Shown: positions 11,301 through 18,361 of the stretch, piece after piece | How the letters are laid out: each line of letters begins with the position of its first letter | Numbering within the stretch: position 1 is the first letter of the stretch | Origin: an uncultured Methanobrevibacter sp. | GTDB lineage: Archaea > Methanobacteriota > Methanobacteria > Methanobacteriales > Methanobacteriaceae | Length of the DNA: 43,901 nt | Assembly: GCF_902770715.1 (NCBI RefSeq) | Contig: NZ_CACXTS010000015.1 | Location: forward strand, 1-43,901 | Reading direction: 5' to 3' | Translations under genes and position numbers: made by a program | Notes under the pieces: generated by a model | The model's input: only the letters and a program-made list of their open reading frames with translations | What the model was told of the DNA's origin: nothing | The model's database searches: none

Positions 11301-13371
11301 CCTCAATATGTGTTTTATATTCATTTGATTCGAAAATACAATCTTCAATTATTAAAAATCCTGAATTGCTTTGTGTAATTAGTCTATTTTTAGTACTTGA
11401 CCCATATTTACAATTTTTAAAGATGAGATTTTCAAATTTGACATCACCATCTGTAATAGTAAATCCTTGGCCGGTAACTGTTATTGTTGCACCATTCTCA
11501 CCGGTTATTGTCAAATTGTAATTAATTGTCAAATTATCTTCGTTAAATGTTCCACCCATAATCACAATATTTTCAGTAGTCCTTGCAAGTTCAATTGCTC
11601 TTGCCAATGTCTTAACTGGGACATTTCTGGTTGACCCATTATTCGCATCGTTACCTGATGGTGATACATAAATAAATTTTTTTGCAACACCTGCAAAAAC
11701 TTCGTTACTTTTACTGTCTGATATAGATGGCATTACATAAACATTGGCACTATTGCCTTTTCCCAAGAATAGTGTGAATGTTCTGCTTGAAACTGTAGTA
11801 TTATAAACACCATTTATATAAACATCATAGTCTGATTTATCTAAAATATCCGCATCAAAAGAAGTTGGATTTTTTAAACTGGCATCAAGATGGAAAGTTA
11901 CATATCCATTAACCGGATCGTCAACTGTAAGTTTAAGTTTCTCATATACCAAGGAATTATTATAATAGTAATTGTCCCTTATTTCTGCAACTGAACCTGT
12001 AGCTACTCTAACATCCAATACGTCACCGATACGGGTGTGGTTAATGAACCTGTTTCCTACAATCCTTACATCAGGAGAACCGTATGTAAGACCACCATTA
12101 ATAGCACAGATAGCAGTACCTATAGAAGCACTGTTTTTAATGAATACACTATTATATACTTCAAGACCACCTTCATCCATTAAGGATATTGCTCCTCCAC
12201 GGCCAGTACCTGAAGTAGACAATTCATCTAATCCCCAACAAGTGTTTTCATTGTTTTCAAATAGACATTCCTCAATGTGTATGTATGGGGCATGTAGGTA
12301 TTTACAGGCACCAATAGCTCCACCACCATTATTAGTAGTACAGTTATTACCTATAAACCTAGTGTTGTAAATCTGTAGATAACTATAGGTATACAATGCA
12401 CCACCATTCCAACCTGCAACATTATCTATAAAGTCGGAATCATATATAGTAGTATTGGCACCACCATGAGTATGTATAGCACCTGCCCACCAGAAAGCAC
12501 TATTTTTATAGAAAGTACTATTGTTGACTACAAGTATACCACAGTTATTAATACAACCAGGTTCGGTTCTAGCATAATTACCTTCAAAGTAACAATCAGT
12601 TACTTCCATAGATGCTAGAGTACATGTACCAGTAGGATCATCCTTAGGATTATAAACACTCAAACAACCAAAATCAGTAGTACAATTGATAAAAGTACAG
12701 TTAGTCATGACAACATTACCTTTCTTAATATGAAGTATACTTGAATGACCTAAATTAGTTGAAATGTTGGTAAAGTAACAGTTTATAAATGCATTATAAT
12801 CCACATTACCTCCCATCTGCAGGAACACACCATCAGGCTGATAGCGGGTTCCAATCCATTTAAAGGTTACATTTTCCATAGTGATTCCTACACCAGAATC
12901 ATCATCTGTTTTAATAGCAGTATAAGTGATATTTCCAGCATTAGGTGAAGTATCCCCAATATATGCACCAGAATTCCCTATAATTTTCACATTATTCTTA
13001 ACTATAATCTGATAATTTGAATCTGAAACAGAATCAGGATAATAGTTAGTATTTTCCTTTAATTTCAAAACATAATCCTTATCTGTAAGAGAACAGTAAT
13101 ACTGAAGATCATTCCAATCATTTACCGTTATCTCTTCAGAAGTTGTTTGAAACTCAGAATCATCCAAACTGGAATCCAATTCTTCACTATCTGAAGATTC
13201 AATCTCTTGTACAACACTTATATCTTCGCTTACGGCAGCTGTTTCAACTTCAAGTGCATCAGAAGCCATTGTTTGATTGGCATCATCCACATCATTAGCT
13301 GAAACAGAACCTAATGAAAGCAGAACAAGACATATTGTTATACTTATCATAATAAATTTATTCAATTTCAT
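5350..13371 (-). CDS. Giant adhesin-like protein: beta-helix, Ig-like repeats, PQQ-type propeller
   Basis: A secreted protein of 2673 residues with signal peptide 1-25 and an acidic linker to about residue 80. A right-handed beta-helix covers about 85-470, with G-G-A-I and F-x-x-N repeats of the polymorphic outer-membrane type. A second beta-helix (about 560-860) opens with Y-V-S-P-S-G-N-D and ends with N-N-W-W-G-N. Four Ig-like repeats follow (about 985-1340), then a PQQ-type beta-propeller (about 1341-1690: W-A-N-E-G-G-D..R-T-G opening, repeated D-x-x-G-x-I-Y-V blades). Six more Ig-like repeats run to about 2210, and five C-terminal repeats of about 91 residues with the core N-L-V-M-x-Y-N/K-D-G-S end the protein. 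There is no C-terminal membrane segment, so anchoring to pseudomurein through the last repeats is inferred. The ATG start has AGGTTGAT upstream. A solute- or polymer-binding role for the propeller is possible but unshown. Confidence 0.9.
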   Translation of the reverse strand: MKLNKFIMISITICLVLLSLGSVSANDVDDANQTMASDALEVETAAVSEDISVVQEIESSDSEELDSSLDDSEFQTTSEEITVNDWNDLQYYCSLTDKDYVLKLKENTNYYPDSVSDSNYQIIVKNNVKIIGNSGAYIGDTSPNAGNITYTAIKTDDDSGVGITMENVTFKWIGTRYQPDGVFLQMGGNVDYNAFINCYFTNISTNLGHSSILHIKKGNVVMTNCTFINCTTDFGCLSVYNPKDDPTGTCTLASMEVTDCYFEGNYARTEPGCINNCGILVVNNSTFYKNSAFWWAGAIHTHGGANTTIYDSDFIDNVAGWNGGALYTYSYLQIYNTRFIGNNCTTNNGGGAIGACKYLHAPYIHIEECLFENNENTCWGLDELSTSGTGRGGAISLMDEGGLEVYNSVFIKNSASIGTAICAINGGLTYGSPDVRIVGNRFINHTRIGDVLDVRVATGSVAEIRDNYYYNNSLVYEKLKLTVDDPVNGYVTFHLDASLKNPTSFDADILDKSDYDVYINGVYNTTVSSRTFTLFLGKGNSANVYVMPSISDSKSNEVFAGVAKKFIYVSPSGNDANNGSTRNVPVKTLARAIELARTTENIVIMGGTFNEDNLTINYNLTITGENGATITVTGQGFTITDGDVKFENLIFKNCKYGSSTKNRLITQSNSGFLIIEDCIFESNEYKTHIEASGILQGQNLQFIKNKDGSVIKSDSLYLKSSVFINNTATYSLSKGLVMYKSSTTKLEVENLTFINNVVSAGCIDVKKNKATITDCTFIGNSISTSSNKGSAILIEDSCSVLIESSKFINNKDMGKYSSVIYISSGTLVIRDSILINNSYENTNGIVINGGETYLKKLQAHNNWWGNTPDNLTKPALKVYGVSNQLPNGWDPVKTWLILNASALSNEIELNQMALVQFSFNQIDNEGNVTYYDGLKLPSFDLALTAVNGTCSNQKIIVENGIGQTYFTLTNMGPSSLTGSFNGIDSTINFTFKKSTPALSIVANNISVGQTAKVVVYVPSDATGKVVLKVGSVTKTATISNSKASFSITNLAAGTYDVIANYTGNEKYASTIETGSLTVNKFESTTEISLGALELGEDVTVNIAVTSGATGTVDVYYDNGNPQTINVGESYTINAVTRGDHVIRAVYSGDSKYLPSEDEYVFEVGKLTPTLTVDVPDITYGEDAVVTVTLNNGATGNVTVTIDGKSNTSSIVNKVAVVRLSGIDAGNNKYVDVSYSGCNDYKNASTSKTFNVAKANIDFTISSNNIMLGKDAVVQIVLPARCGGTLKISGIRTETKNVPTSGVVTLTYEDLDVGSYTVKATYTGNNYNTKTKTTKFNVLDWNQPQWANEGGDIGRTGKSTYDSNVNGEIKWSASVEEITGNLAIDSEGNIYVTTANAIYSFDGNGNLRWTYESTAAGDYFSGIAISRDIIIAPKVNDTLYLINQSTGARYGHANLYQGSSYYSPVIDSKGNVYIAGQGDGNNPNLVIIPYKIWENGGNPTVISLGGNPVAAPTIMGDGIVAVPCDNGLKIVDVYLNEITASIGGVISNGYAVADEYGIIYSFLGANIVARDNSGSSVWSKKVTGGVGEQLFLDSEIGIYSVNANGELYLYDIFDGNELKFCNLEVTSGILIGNDNNLYFASHNYLYAFDCDGNVLWKAKLGGDIVGTPIMDNNGIIYVTTSNKVYALMESNLKASGLTVSTQNIDIGNDETITISLNENATGTVTIVVNGQTYTEDVINGNIVKVISNLPAGTYTAKVTYSGDMRYSSLTKSPKFTVAKLDPNMNVTANNINYGENAVFNVVLPSDATGTVSVTVGTKSGSATVSKGRATISISGLTKGDYSYTVTYSGNSKYSSDTKTSTISVAKTETTFTVTPIGNINVGDSANFIISGLPSDANGIVTVVVGDASNSTQVNNGAASIIITMLAEGTYNAEISYSNDNNYMADSQNIQFSVNKITPTMSVSVSNIKVGANAVFKVTGLPSDATGKVTVTVDGISKSGTISNGAVTIKIAGLTSGTKTATISYPGDNKYQSVSVTKTFKVNKNTPTVTVNYNTSVYVGDSVDFNIVLNSDASGTVTVIVDGKTGIGEVVNGETTVTIASLSEGTKTPQISYSGDGKYNSATPSAQNIIVVKRDSEITVNPIDDIYVGENATFDIILAPDMAGDITVVCGDNFNETYAAKSRVSVTIPDLSYGTKNIDIIYSGDTKYNPKTVSATVKVIKNPAIVTGSNLVMKYNDGSAWTVTLTDAGGNAIGNVGIRIGIVGKVYTINADGNGVASLPINLKPGTYNVNATFENDVYKSNMVTAKITVNKATSKLTAKNLVMKYNDGSSWSVTLKDGTGKAISNANVGIGILGKVYTFTTNSNGVAKLPVTLAPGVYDVNASFANSNYVSSFVSAKITVNKAISSLTATNLVMTYNDGSSWSVTLKDGTGKAISNVAVGIGIVGKVYTFTTDANGVARLPITLAPGTYNVNATFNHARYESSFVSAKITVNKANPTLATNNLVMFYKDGSSFKATLKDNKGKAIANTAIKFIILGRAYTVETDANGVASLAINLKQGTYDISTKFEGNNKFNAVEVTNTITVKDSGMSISANDVNMVYKDGSSYDVQLIDSKNQPVALANEIVKITIVGKTYDIKTNGNGIASLPINLKAGTYTVTAEYNGKTISNTVTVNSA
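5892..6437 (-). repeat. Two near-identical 273-bp tandem units inside the adhesin gene
   Basis: Adjacent C-terminal repeats of the adhesin are almost identical at DNA level over about 130 bases (6021-6150 against 6294-6423, offset exactly 273 bases or 91 codons). The neighbouring units at 5.4-5.9 kb and 6.4-6.7 kb are clearly more diverged. This suggests recent duplication or gene conversion of one unit. The outer limits given are one period each side and are arbitrary in phase. Confidence 0.8.
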
Positions 13372-13431
13372 TTAATCAACCTAAACATATATTATATTAA
13401 GCATATTTTTATCCACACACATATATAAAGA

Positions 13432-13449
13432 TTTCAAATGAACTTGAAA
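13432..13449. promoter_or_regulatory. TTTCAA-N6-TTGAAA palindrome beside the adhesin TATA box
   Basis: A perfect 6-bp inverted repeat with a 6-base spacer. It lies immediately upstream (minus sense) of the TATA-like stretch around 13421-13429 that serves the gene starting at 13371. The position at the BRE side of TATA is where archaeal repressors or activators can bind. No regulator can be named. Confidence 0.4.
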
Positions 13450-13501
13450 ATAAATTAAAAAAAGATAAGTTAAAAATATATTAAATTAATAAATTAATAT
13501 T

Positions 13502-13536
13502 AAAAAAATAAAAAAAAAGATAAGCTTTAAAAGCTT
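13502..13536 (-). terminator. Hairpin plus T-run terminator after the papain-domain adhesin
   Basis: Twelve bases past the stop codon an AAGCTT-type palindrome (13522-13536) can fold into a short hairpin. It is followed on the minus strand by a long T-rich tract (13519 down to 13502). The layout matches the terminator after the neighbouring adhesin. Confidence 0.6.
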
Positions 13537-13547
13537 AAAACTTAATT

Positions 13548-16500
13548 TTATCTGTTTACTATGATGCTGTTAACAATTGTCTTATCAACATATTGTGCAG
13601 CAATTGTATAGTTGCCCGGCCTTAAATTAATAGGCAATTTAGCAACACCATTTGAATCAGTCTTAATATTATAAGAAACGCTTCCAATGTTAAATTTAAC
13701 AGTTACACCCGGCACAGCAAGAGAATTGCCACCATCATCGATCAATTGAACATCATAAGAAGTTCCATCCTTATAGGTCATATTAACATCATCTGCCTTA
13801 ATGGATGCCTTTACGTTTACAGAGATTGTGTTGCTTACCCTTACATAATCATAACATGAATCTCCAAAAGCAGCGGTGATTATATATTCCCCTACACGTA
13901 AATTTATCGGCAATTTTGCAATTCCATCAGAGTTTGTTTTGATATTATAAGTTACGGAACATATTGTAAACTTAACGACTTCATTAACAATTGGCCTGCC
14001 GTTATTATCAACCAAACTTACTTCATAAGCACTGCCATCCTTATAATACATCACAAGATTACTGGAAGTGAGCACTGGAGTTACTTTTAAAACGGTAATA
14101 GTATTAGTAATATTATCACCATTGTACATAGCATTACCATTGAATTTAGCAGATATTGTATAATTGCCTGTTCTTAAATTAATAGGCAAGTTGGCAACAC
14201 CATCACTACCGGTGATACGATTATATGTAGATTTACCGATAGTAACTGCAACTGCAGCATTTGCAATTGGATTATTATTTGCATCAGTTAACCTGACAAG
14301 ATATGCAGTACCATCCTTATAATCCATAACAATATTATCGGCGGATAAGGTAACTGAAGCTTTGTTTACTGTTACGGTAGCATTGATGAATGATGATTCA
14401 TACCTATCATTGCCTTCAAAAGTAGCATTTAACTGGTAAACACCAGGTTTGAAGTTTATAGGTAATGTAACCAAACCTTCATCGTTTGTTTTGAGACTAT
14501 AAACTTTTCCCGGCATGCCGATTTTCACTGTAGTTCCACTAGCAAGCATATTTCCCATATTATCAATCAACTTAACAATCCAAGCGCTTCCATCCTTATA
14601 GCTCATAACAATATTATCAGCCAGTAGGATGGTTCGAATAGATGAAATTTGAATTTCAGAAGTGTCAACAGATGATTTATAACCTACAGCATTAAATGTA
14701 GCGGATATGGAGTTAAGCCCATTTGCAAAACTGTGGGCTATTTTAGCTATTCCATTGGTTACTTTAACAACAAATTCGCTTCCATTTAAATTAAATGTGA
14801 CATTTCCATTATTCAACAGATTCCCATACTGATCAATTACAGTAGCAGTAATATTAACCGGATTAAAACCGTCATAATCAATTACCAAGTTAGTGATTGT
14901 GTCAATTTCATTTAATATTGTGAACGCTTTAATGCAAGCCACCTGAGATGAATATGTATGGCCTGTATAAGATCCAGAATGATTAAATAAATCAACCCAA
15001 TTTTCACCATCCAAACTTATGAAAGAAATTCCAGGTTTGTAACTCAATTTATTAAGTGACACATGTTCTGAAATAGGGAACGATACAACATCCGGACGAC
15101 TTACTTTAAATACAACTTCAAAATCAATACTTGAATTCAAATATATTAACTCATCTAAACCGAATGTATAATATCCAGGATTGGAAATACCTTCCATTAC
15201 TTCTTTCAATGAACCATTTACATAAACGGATGCTGTCCAATTGGTTTCCTTTTCAAAGTAGGTTGATATTCCCGCTAAAAATTCATTATCCTCAGCATAG
15301 AATATATTTTTATACCAAAGAGTACTTTCTCCATTATAATAGAAATCAGTCTCACCAGCAATATCATACTGATAATTTCTGTCATATCTCATGGTATCAT
15401 TCAGAATATAGGTATATGCAATATTATCTTTGCCCGGTTGAGCTAATTTTTCATCATAGTATGATACATAGAAGTATCCGTTGTCTTTCCAATTAGGACC
15501 CCAACTGTTTCTTACTATCCATGCACCGTCACCCTTATCCTGAGACAACCCATAGAAGTGATCTCTGGAGTAGTTATCATCCCATCCTACAATGGTTACA
15601 GCATGGTTTGATGAACTGGTACTCCAGCAGTAATATCCTTCCCATCTGAAGAAGTTGCTATCATATAACATTGAAGTTCCAACGGCACCATATTTCATAA
15701 TAGCTTTTTTGATTGCATCATTATCAAGATAGTTATCCCTTTTTAAGAATAGAACATTTTGAACATGCATTACACTATTCAATATTGGTGATAATGTTCC
15801 ATGATCATCGAAAACATCGTCAGAATCACTGACAGGACCTAACCAACTTGTAAGATAACCTATATGCATACGGTCATAACCGCCTTCATTGGTTTCCATA
15901 TCCCATCCGTAATCTGAAAACTGAGCCATGAGATTCTTCATGTTCTCTTCAGACAAATCCAAAGATTCTCCACCAGCCTTTAAAATAGCGGACTCTAAAA
16001 CTGCAATTGATGCAAATGCCCAACAGTTACCGGAAGATTGCTGGTCTTTTGGGATTGTAAGCAAATTAAAATCACGTAAACTGTAGTATGAAGGCAAATC
16101 TGTAACTTCAGAGACATTGTTTTTGTACATAGTGTAATTTCCATTACCTATTGTTAAATTTATAGAGGATATTGAATATTCATCATTTCGGAAAAATGCA
16201 CTATTTCCATTGAACCTATTATACTGCCTAATGGAAGACATGCCTTTGAATGTGTTGCAGATAGAATAAACTGCCCCTGCAGTCATATTAGCATTATTGT
16301 TTGTAAAGACATTATTTCTCAAAAAGAAATTAGTGGAATTATCAATGAATAATGCGCCACCGTTGTTTGCTGAATTGTTAATGAAATTACCATAATAAGA
16401 TGTGAAATTACCATACATATGATAAATCGCTCCACCATCCCATTTGGCAACAGAATCATTTACAACTATATGATTTAGACTAACATCAGTTAATAAAGAA

Positions 16501-17366
16501 GAGATTGCACCTCCAAATGTAGCGGATGAATTGACTATTTCCACATCATTCACTTTTAAAGTGGAACCTCTAATATAGATTGCGCCACCTGCATCAGCCA
16601 ATGAATAGGAATTATAAAATTTAGACCGTGTAATATTAATTTTAACCCCATATTCACCAGCAATTGAACCGCCAAAGTTATATGCAAAGTTATTAATGAA
16701 CATGGTATCGATTATGTCCAGACTACCGCCATCCATGTAGATTGCACCACCATATTCAGCATAATTATCTATAAATGTACAATTCTTAATATTTACTGCA
16801 GGAGTATATCCGCTATAATACGGACAGTATATCGCCCCGCCAAAATTATTTCCGTAGCTATCCTTATTACTGCCGGAACCATGAGCAAATATGGTATTTG
16901 TAGCATTTAAAGTTGCATAATTCATTATAGTAGCATCACTGATGGTCAAATTTGTTAAAGTCATTGCATTCCAAGCCCTAAATGCAACACCATCAAATTT
17001 TATGATTGTTTGATTGGCATTACAGCCTATGAAATTGACCTGCTCTATTGATTTGACTTTATCCAAATTATATTCCCCATTAGCCAAATAAACATTAGCG
17101 TTGGCCTTAATCCTATCGGCAGTCAAATATTTGTAGGGATTGTCTTTTGAACCATCACCCGAATCATCTGCTGCGGATGCATTGAAATAATAATCCTTAC
17201 TGGTATCTTTGATTATTTCAGCATCTTCATTAATTTCAAGTGGATTTGAACTTCCATCATCAATCATTACTCCAGTAGCGTTTTCATGAGCAAAACTTGA
17301 AGGAATAATAATCAATAATACCAATATTATCGAAAGGAAGCACAATCCTTTATTAATCTTAAACAA
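13548..17366 (-). CDS. Secreted beta-helix protein with papain-type (C1) cysteine peptidase and Ig-like repeats
   Basis: 1272 residues from a TTG at 17366, chosen because GGAGG lies 8 bases upstream and the next in-frame TTG upstream (17381) overlaps that site. Signal peptide 1 to about 27. Residues of about 60-415 are a beta-helix with repeated G-G-A-I-Y turns. A C1 peptidase follows with the full catalytic set: Gln442 (oxyanion), Cys448 in G-N-C-W-A-F-A, His588 in N-H-A-V-T-I-V-G-W and Asn620 in R-N-S-W-G. Papain's Cys22 position is Ser here. Residues 660-812 resemble the lectin-like domain that often follows such peptidases. One Ig-like domain and four C-terminal Y-K-D-G-S/T repeats, of the same family as the neighbouring adhesin, end the protein. 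It should act outside the cell. Targets could be host or bacterial proteins, wall peptides or its own neighbours. No separate inhibitor propeptide is recognisable. Confidence 0.88.
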   Translation of the reverse strand: MFKINKGLCFLSIILVLLIIIPSSFAHENATGVMIDDGSSNPLEINEDAEIIKDTSKDYYFNASAADDSGDGSKDNPYKYLTADRIKANANVYLANGEYNLDKVKSIEQVNFIGCNANQTIIKFDGVAFRAWNAMTLTNLTISDATIMNYATLNATNTIFAHGSGSNKDSYGNNFGGAIYCPYYSGYTPAVNIKNCTFIDNYAEYGGAIYMDGGSLDIIDTMFINNFAYNFGGSIAGEYGVKINITRSKFYNSYSLADAGGAIYIRGSTLKVNDVEIVNSSATFGGAISSLLTDVSLNHIVVNDSVAKWDGGAIYHMYGNFTSYYGNFINNSANNGGALFIDNSTNFFLRNNVFTNNNANMTAGAVYSICNTFKGMSSIRQYNRFNGNSAFFRNDEYSISSINLTIGNGNYTMYKNNVSEVTDLPSYYSLRDFNLLTIPKDQQSSGNCWAFASIAVLESAILKAGGESLDLSEENMKNLMAQFSDYGWDMETNEGGYDRMHIGYLTSWLGPVSDSDDVFDDHGTLSPILNSVMHVQNVLFLKRDNYLDNDAIKKAIMKYGAVGTSMLYDSNFFRWEGYYCWSTSSSNHAVTIVGWDDNYSRDHFYGLSQDKGDGAWIVRNSWGPNWKDNGYFYVSYYDEKLAQPGKDNIAYTYILNDTMRYDRNYQYDIAGETDFYYNGESTLWYKNIFYAEDNEFLAGISTYFEKETNWTASVYVNGSLKEVMEGISNPGYYTFGLDELIYLNSSIDFEVVFKVSRPDVVSFPISEHVSLNKLSYKPGISFISLDGENWVDLFNHSGSYTGHTYSSQVACIKAFTILNEIDTITNLVIDYDGFNPVNITATVIDQYGNLLNNGNVTFNLNGSEFVVKVTNGIAKIAHSFANGLNSISATFNAVGYKSSVDTSEIQISSIRTILLADNIVMSYKDGSAWIVKLIDNMGNMLASGTTVKIGMPGKVYSLKTNDEGLVTLPINFKPGVYQLNATFEGNDRYESSFINATVTVNKASVTLSADNIVMDYKDGTAYLVRLTDANNNPIANAAVAVTIGKSTYNRITGSDGVANLPINLRTGNYTISAKFNGNAMYNGDNITNTITVLKVTPVLTSSNLVMYYKDGSAYEVSLVDNNGRPIVNEVVKFTICSVTYNIKTNSDGIAKLPINLRVGEYIITAAFGDSCYDYVRVSNTISVNVKASIKADDVNMTYKDGTSYDVQLIDDGGNSLAVPGVTVKFNIGSVSYNIKTDSNGVAKLPINLRPGNYTIAAQYVDKTIVNSIIVNR

Positions 17367-17374
17367 AATAATAT

Positions 17375-17379
17375 CCTCC
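17375..17379 (-). promoter_or_regulatory. Ribosome binding site deciding the TTG start of the C1-peptidase protein
   Basis: GGAGG on the minus strand with an 8-base spacer to TTG at 17366. It makes 17366 a better start than the more upstream TTG at 17381. Confidence 0.7.
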
Positions 17380-17448
17380 AAAAATGTTTAATCAATAGTA
17401 TATATAAAATTCATATTATAAATAATCAAGTTAGTATAAAGAGATAAA

Positions 17449-17871
17449 ATGAAAGGATGTTACTGTTTAATAATTAGCATGAATGATAAAAAGACAATCA
17501 AAATTGGCAAAAAACTTGGAAAAACCACCTTTAAAGAAGGTTATTACGTCTATGTGGGATCTGCCATGAATTCTTTAAGTGCACGAATTAATAGACATTT
17601 AAGTAATGAAAAGAAGCTCCATTGGCATGTCGACTATCTTTTGAAAAATGCTAAGATTACTGATGTGATTTACAATGAATCAAATTTAAAAATAGAATGT
17701 GAATTATCACAATATCTGGCAACAAAAACCATTGGGATTAAGGACTTCGGATGTTCAGATTGTGAATGTGAAAGTCACCTGTATTATTTTAAAAATAGAA
17801 AAGAGGCTATTGAGAATGTTGAGAATGCATATGACTCAATAGCTATGGATTACAAGTTTTTTAGAATATAA
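17449..17871 (+). CDS. DUF123 / GIY-YIG nuclease-superfamily protein
   Basis: 140 residues, full length for archaeal DUF123 proteins. These belong to the GIY-YIG fold and are sometimes fused to endonuclease III, which suggests DNA repair or processing. Visible signatures are G-C-Y-C-L-I-I near the start, G-Y-Y-V-Y-V-G-S-A, an Arg/His pair in R-I-N-R-H-L, H-W-H-V-D-Y-L-L, a Glu in I-E-C-E-L, and the Cys-rich F-G-C-S-D-C-E-C-E-S-H-L-Y-Y-F block. It is the only plus-strand gene in the first 34 kb, divergent from the C1-peptidase gene. Its 3' end overlaps the convergent gene at 17861 by 11 bases. The ATG has no strong ribosome binding site. Biochemical activity is inferred from the family. Confidence 0.85.
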   Translation: MKGCYCLIISMNDKKTIKIGKKLGKTTFKEGYYVYVGSAMNSLSARINRHLSNEKKLHWHVDYLLKNAKITDVIYNESNLKIECELSQYLATKTIGIKDFGCSDCECESHLYYFKNRKEAIENVENAYDSIAMDYKFFRI

Positions 17872-18352
17872 AACCTTTCTTTTTCTTGTGTTTGTATGAA
17901 ATCTCAAAAGAGTCGAGAGCCAATCTCTTTAAAACTTCCCTATCCTCTTCACATATGCCCACAGTTTCTTCCCACTCCTTTTCTAAGCCGGAAATTTCAT
18001 CCAGAATTTCAATACCTTTAGAAGTTAAGAAACAGTCATAAGCCAAGCCATTGTCAGGATTTAAATCGATTTCAATCAAACCGTTCTTTTCAAGTTTCTT
18101 ATATTTATTGAGATATAGTCCCAAATGCATGTTAAACAAATCATCCTTTTCAGCCTTTTCATATTCTCTGATTCTAACTTTTTTGTGATGTGGTTTTTCA
18201 TGCTTTTTGACTCTTTTTAAAAGCTTTATCTGGCTTTCATGCAGGAATATGCTTAAGTTTTCACGAACATAAGTCATTTTAGACTCTTCGATGATTCCTA
18301 TCAAAGAGGATGCATCCATATTGGAAATTGCTTTTTCGTGAGGATGTGCCAT
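17861..18352 (-). CDS. Uncharacterised small protein, possible winged-helix
   Basis: 163 residues, highly charged, family not recognised. Residues of about 70-125 (a helix rich in L-Y-L-N-K-Y-K-K-L, then G-L-I-E-I-D-L, then F-L-T-S-K-G-I-E-I-L) have the helix, strand and wing rhythm of winged-helix regulators, where L-T-x-K-G is common. A Lys/His-rich stretch (K-K-H-E-K-P-H-H-K-K) precedes it. The start has GAGGCGAT upstream and lies 9 bases after the stop of the HerA-like ATPase gene, so it is probably the last gene of that operon. The DNA-binding fold is a suggestion from pattern alone. Confidence 0.65.
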   Translation of the reverse strand: MAHPHEKAISNMDASSLIGIIEESKMTYVRENLSIFLHESQIKLLKRVKKHEKPHHKKVRIREYEKAEKDDLFNMHLGLYLNKYKKLEKNGLIEIDLNPDNGLAYDCFLTSKGIEILDEISGLEKEWEETVGICEEDREVLKRLALDSFEISYKHKKKKGFIF

Positions 18353-18361
18353 TTTATCGCC

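Noticed and set aside
11972..12370. Open frame of 132 codons on the plus strand inside the propeller adhesin gene
   Set aside because: Antisense to a strongly supported coding region, no ribosome binding site, low-complexity composition. It is a by-product of the repeat codon pattern.
1..17400. Mobile element carrying the adhesin cluster
   Set aside because: No transposase, integrase, terminal inverted repeats or tRNA attachment site in or next to the cluster. The repeats present are all internal to the genes or small promoter and terminator palindromes.
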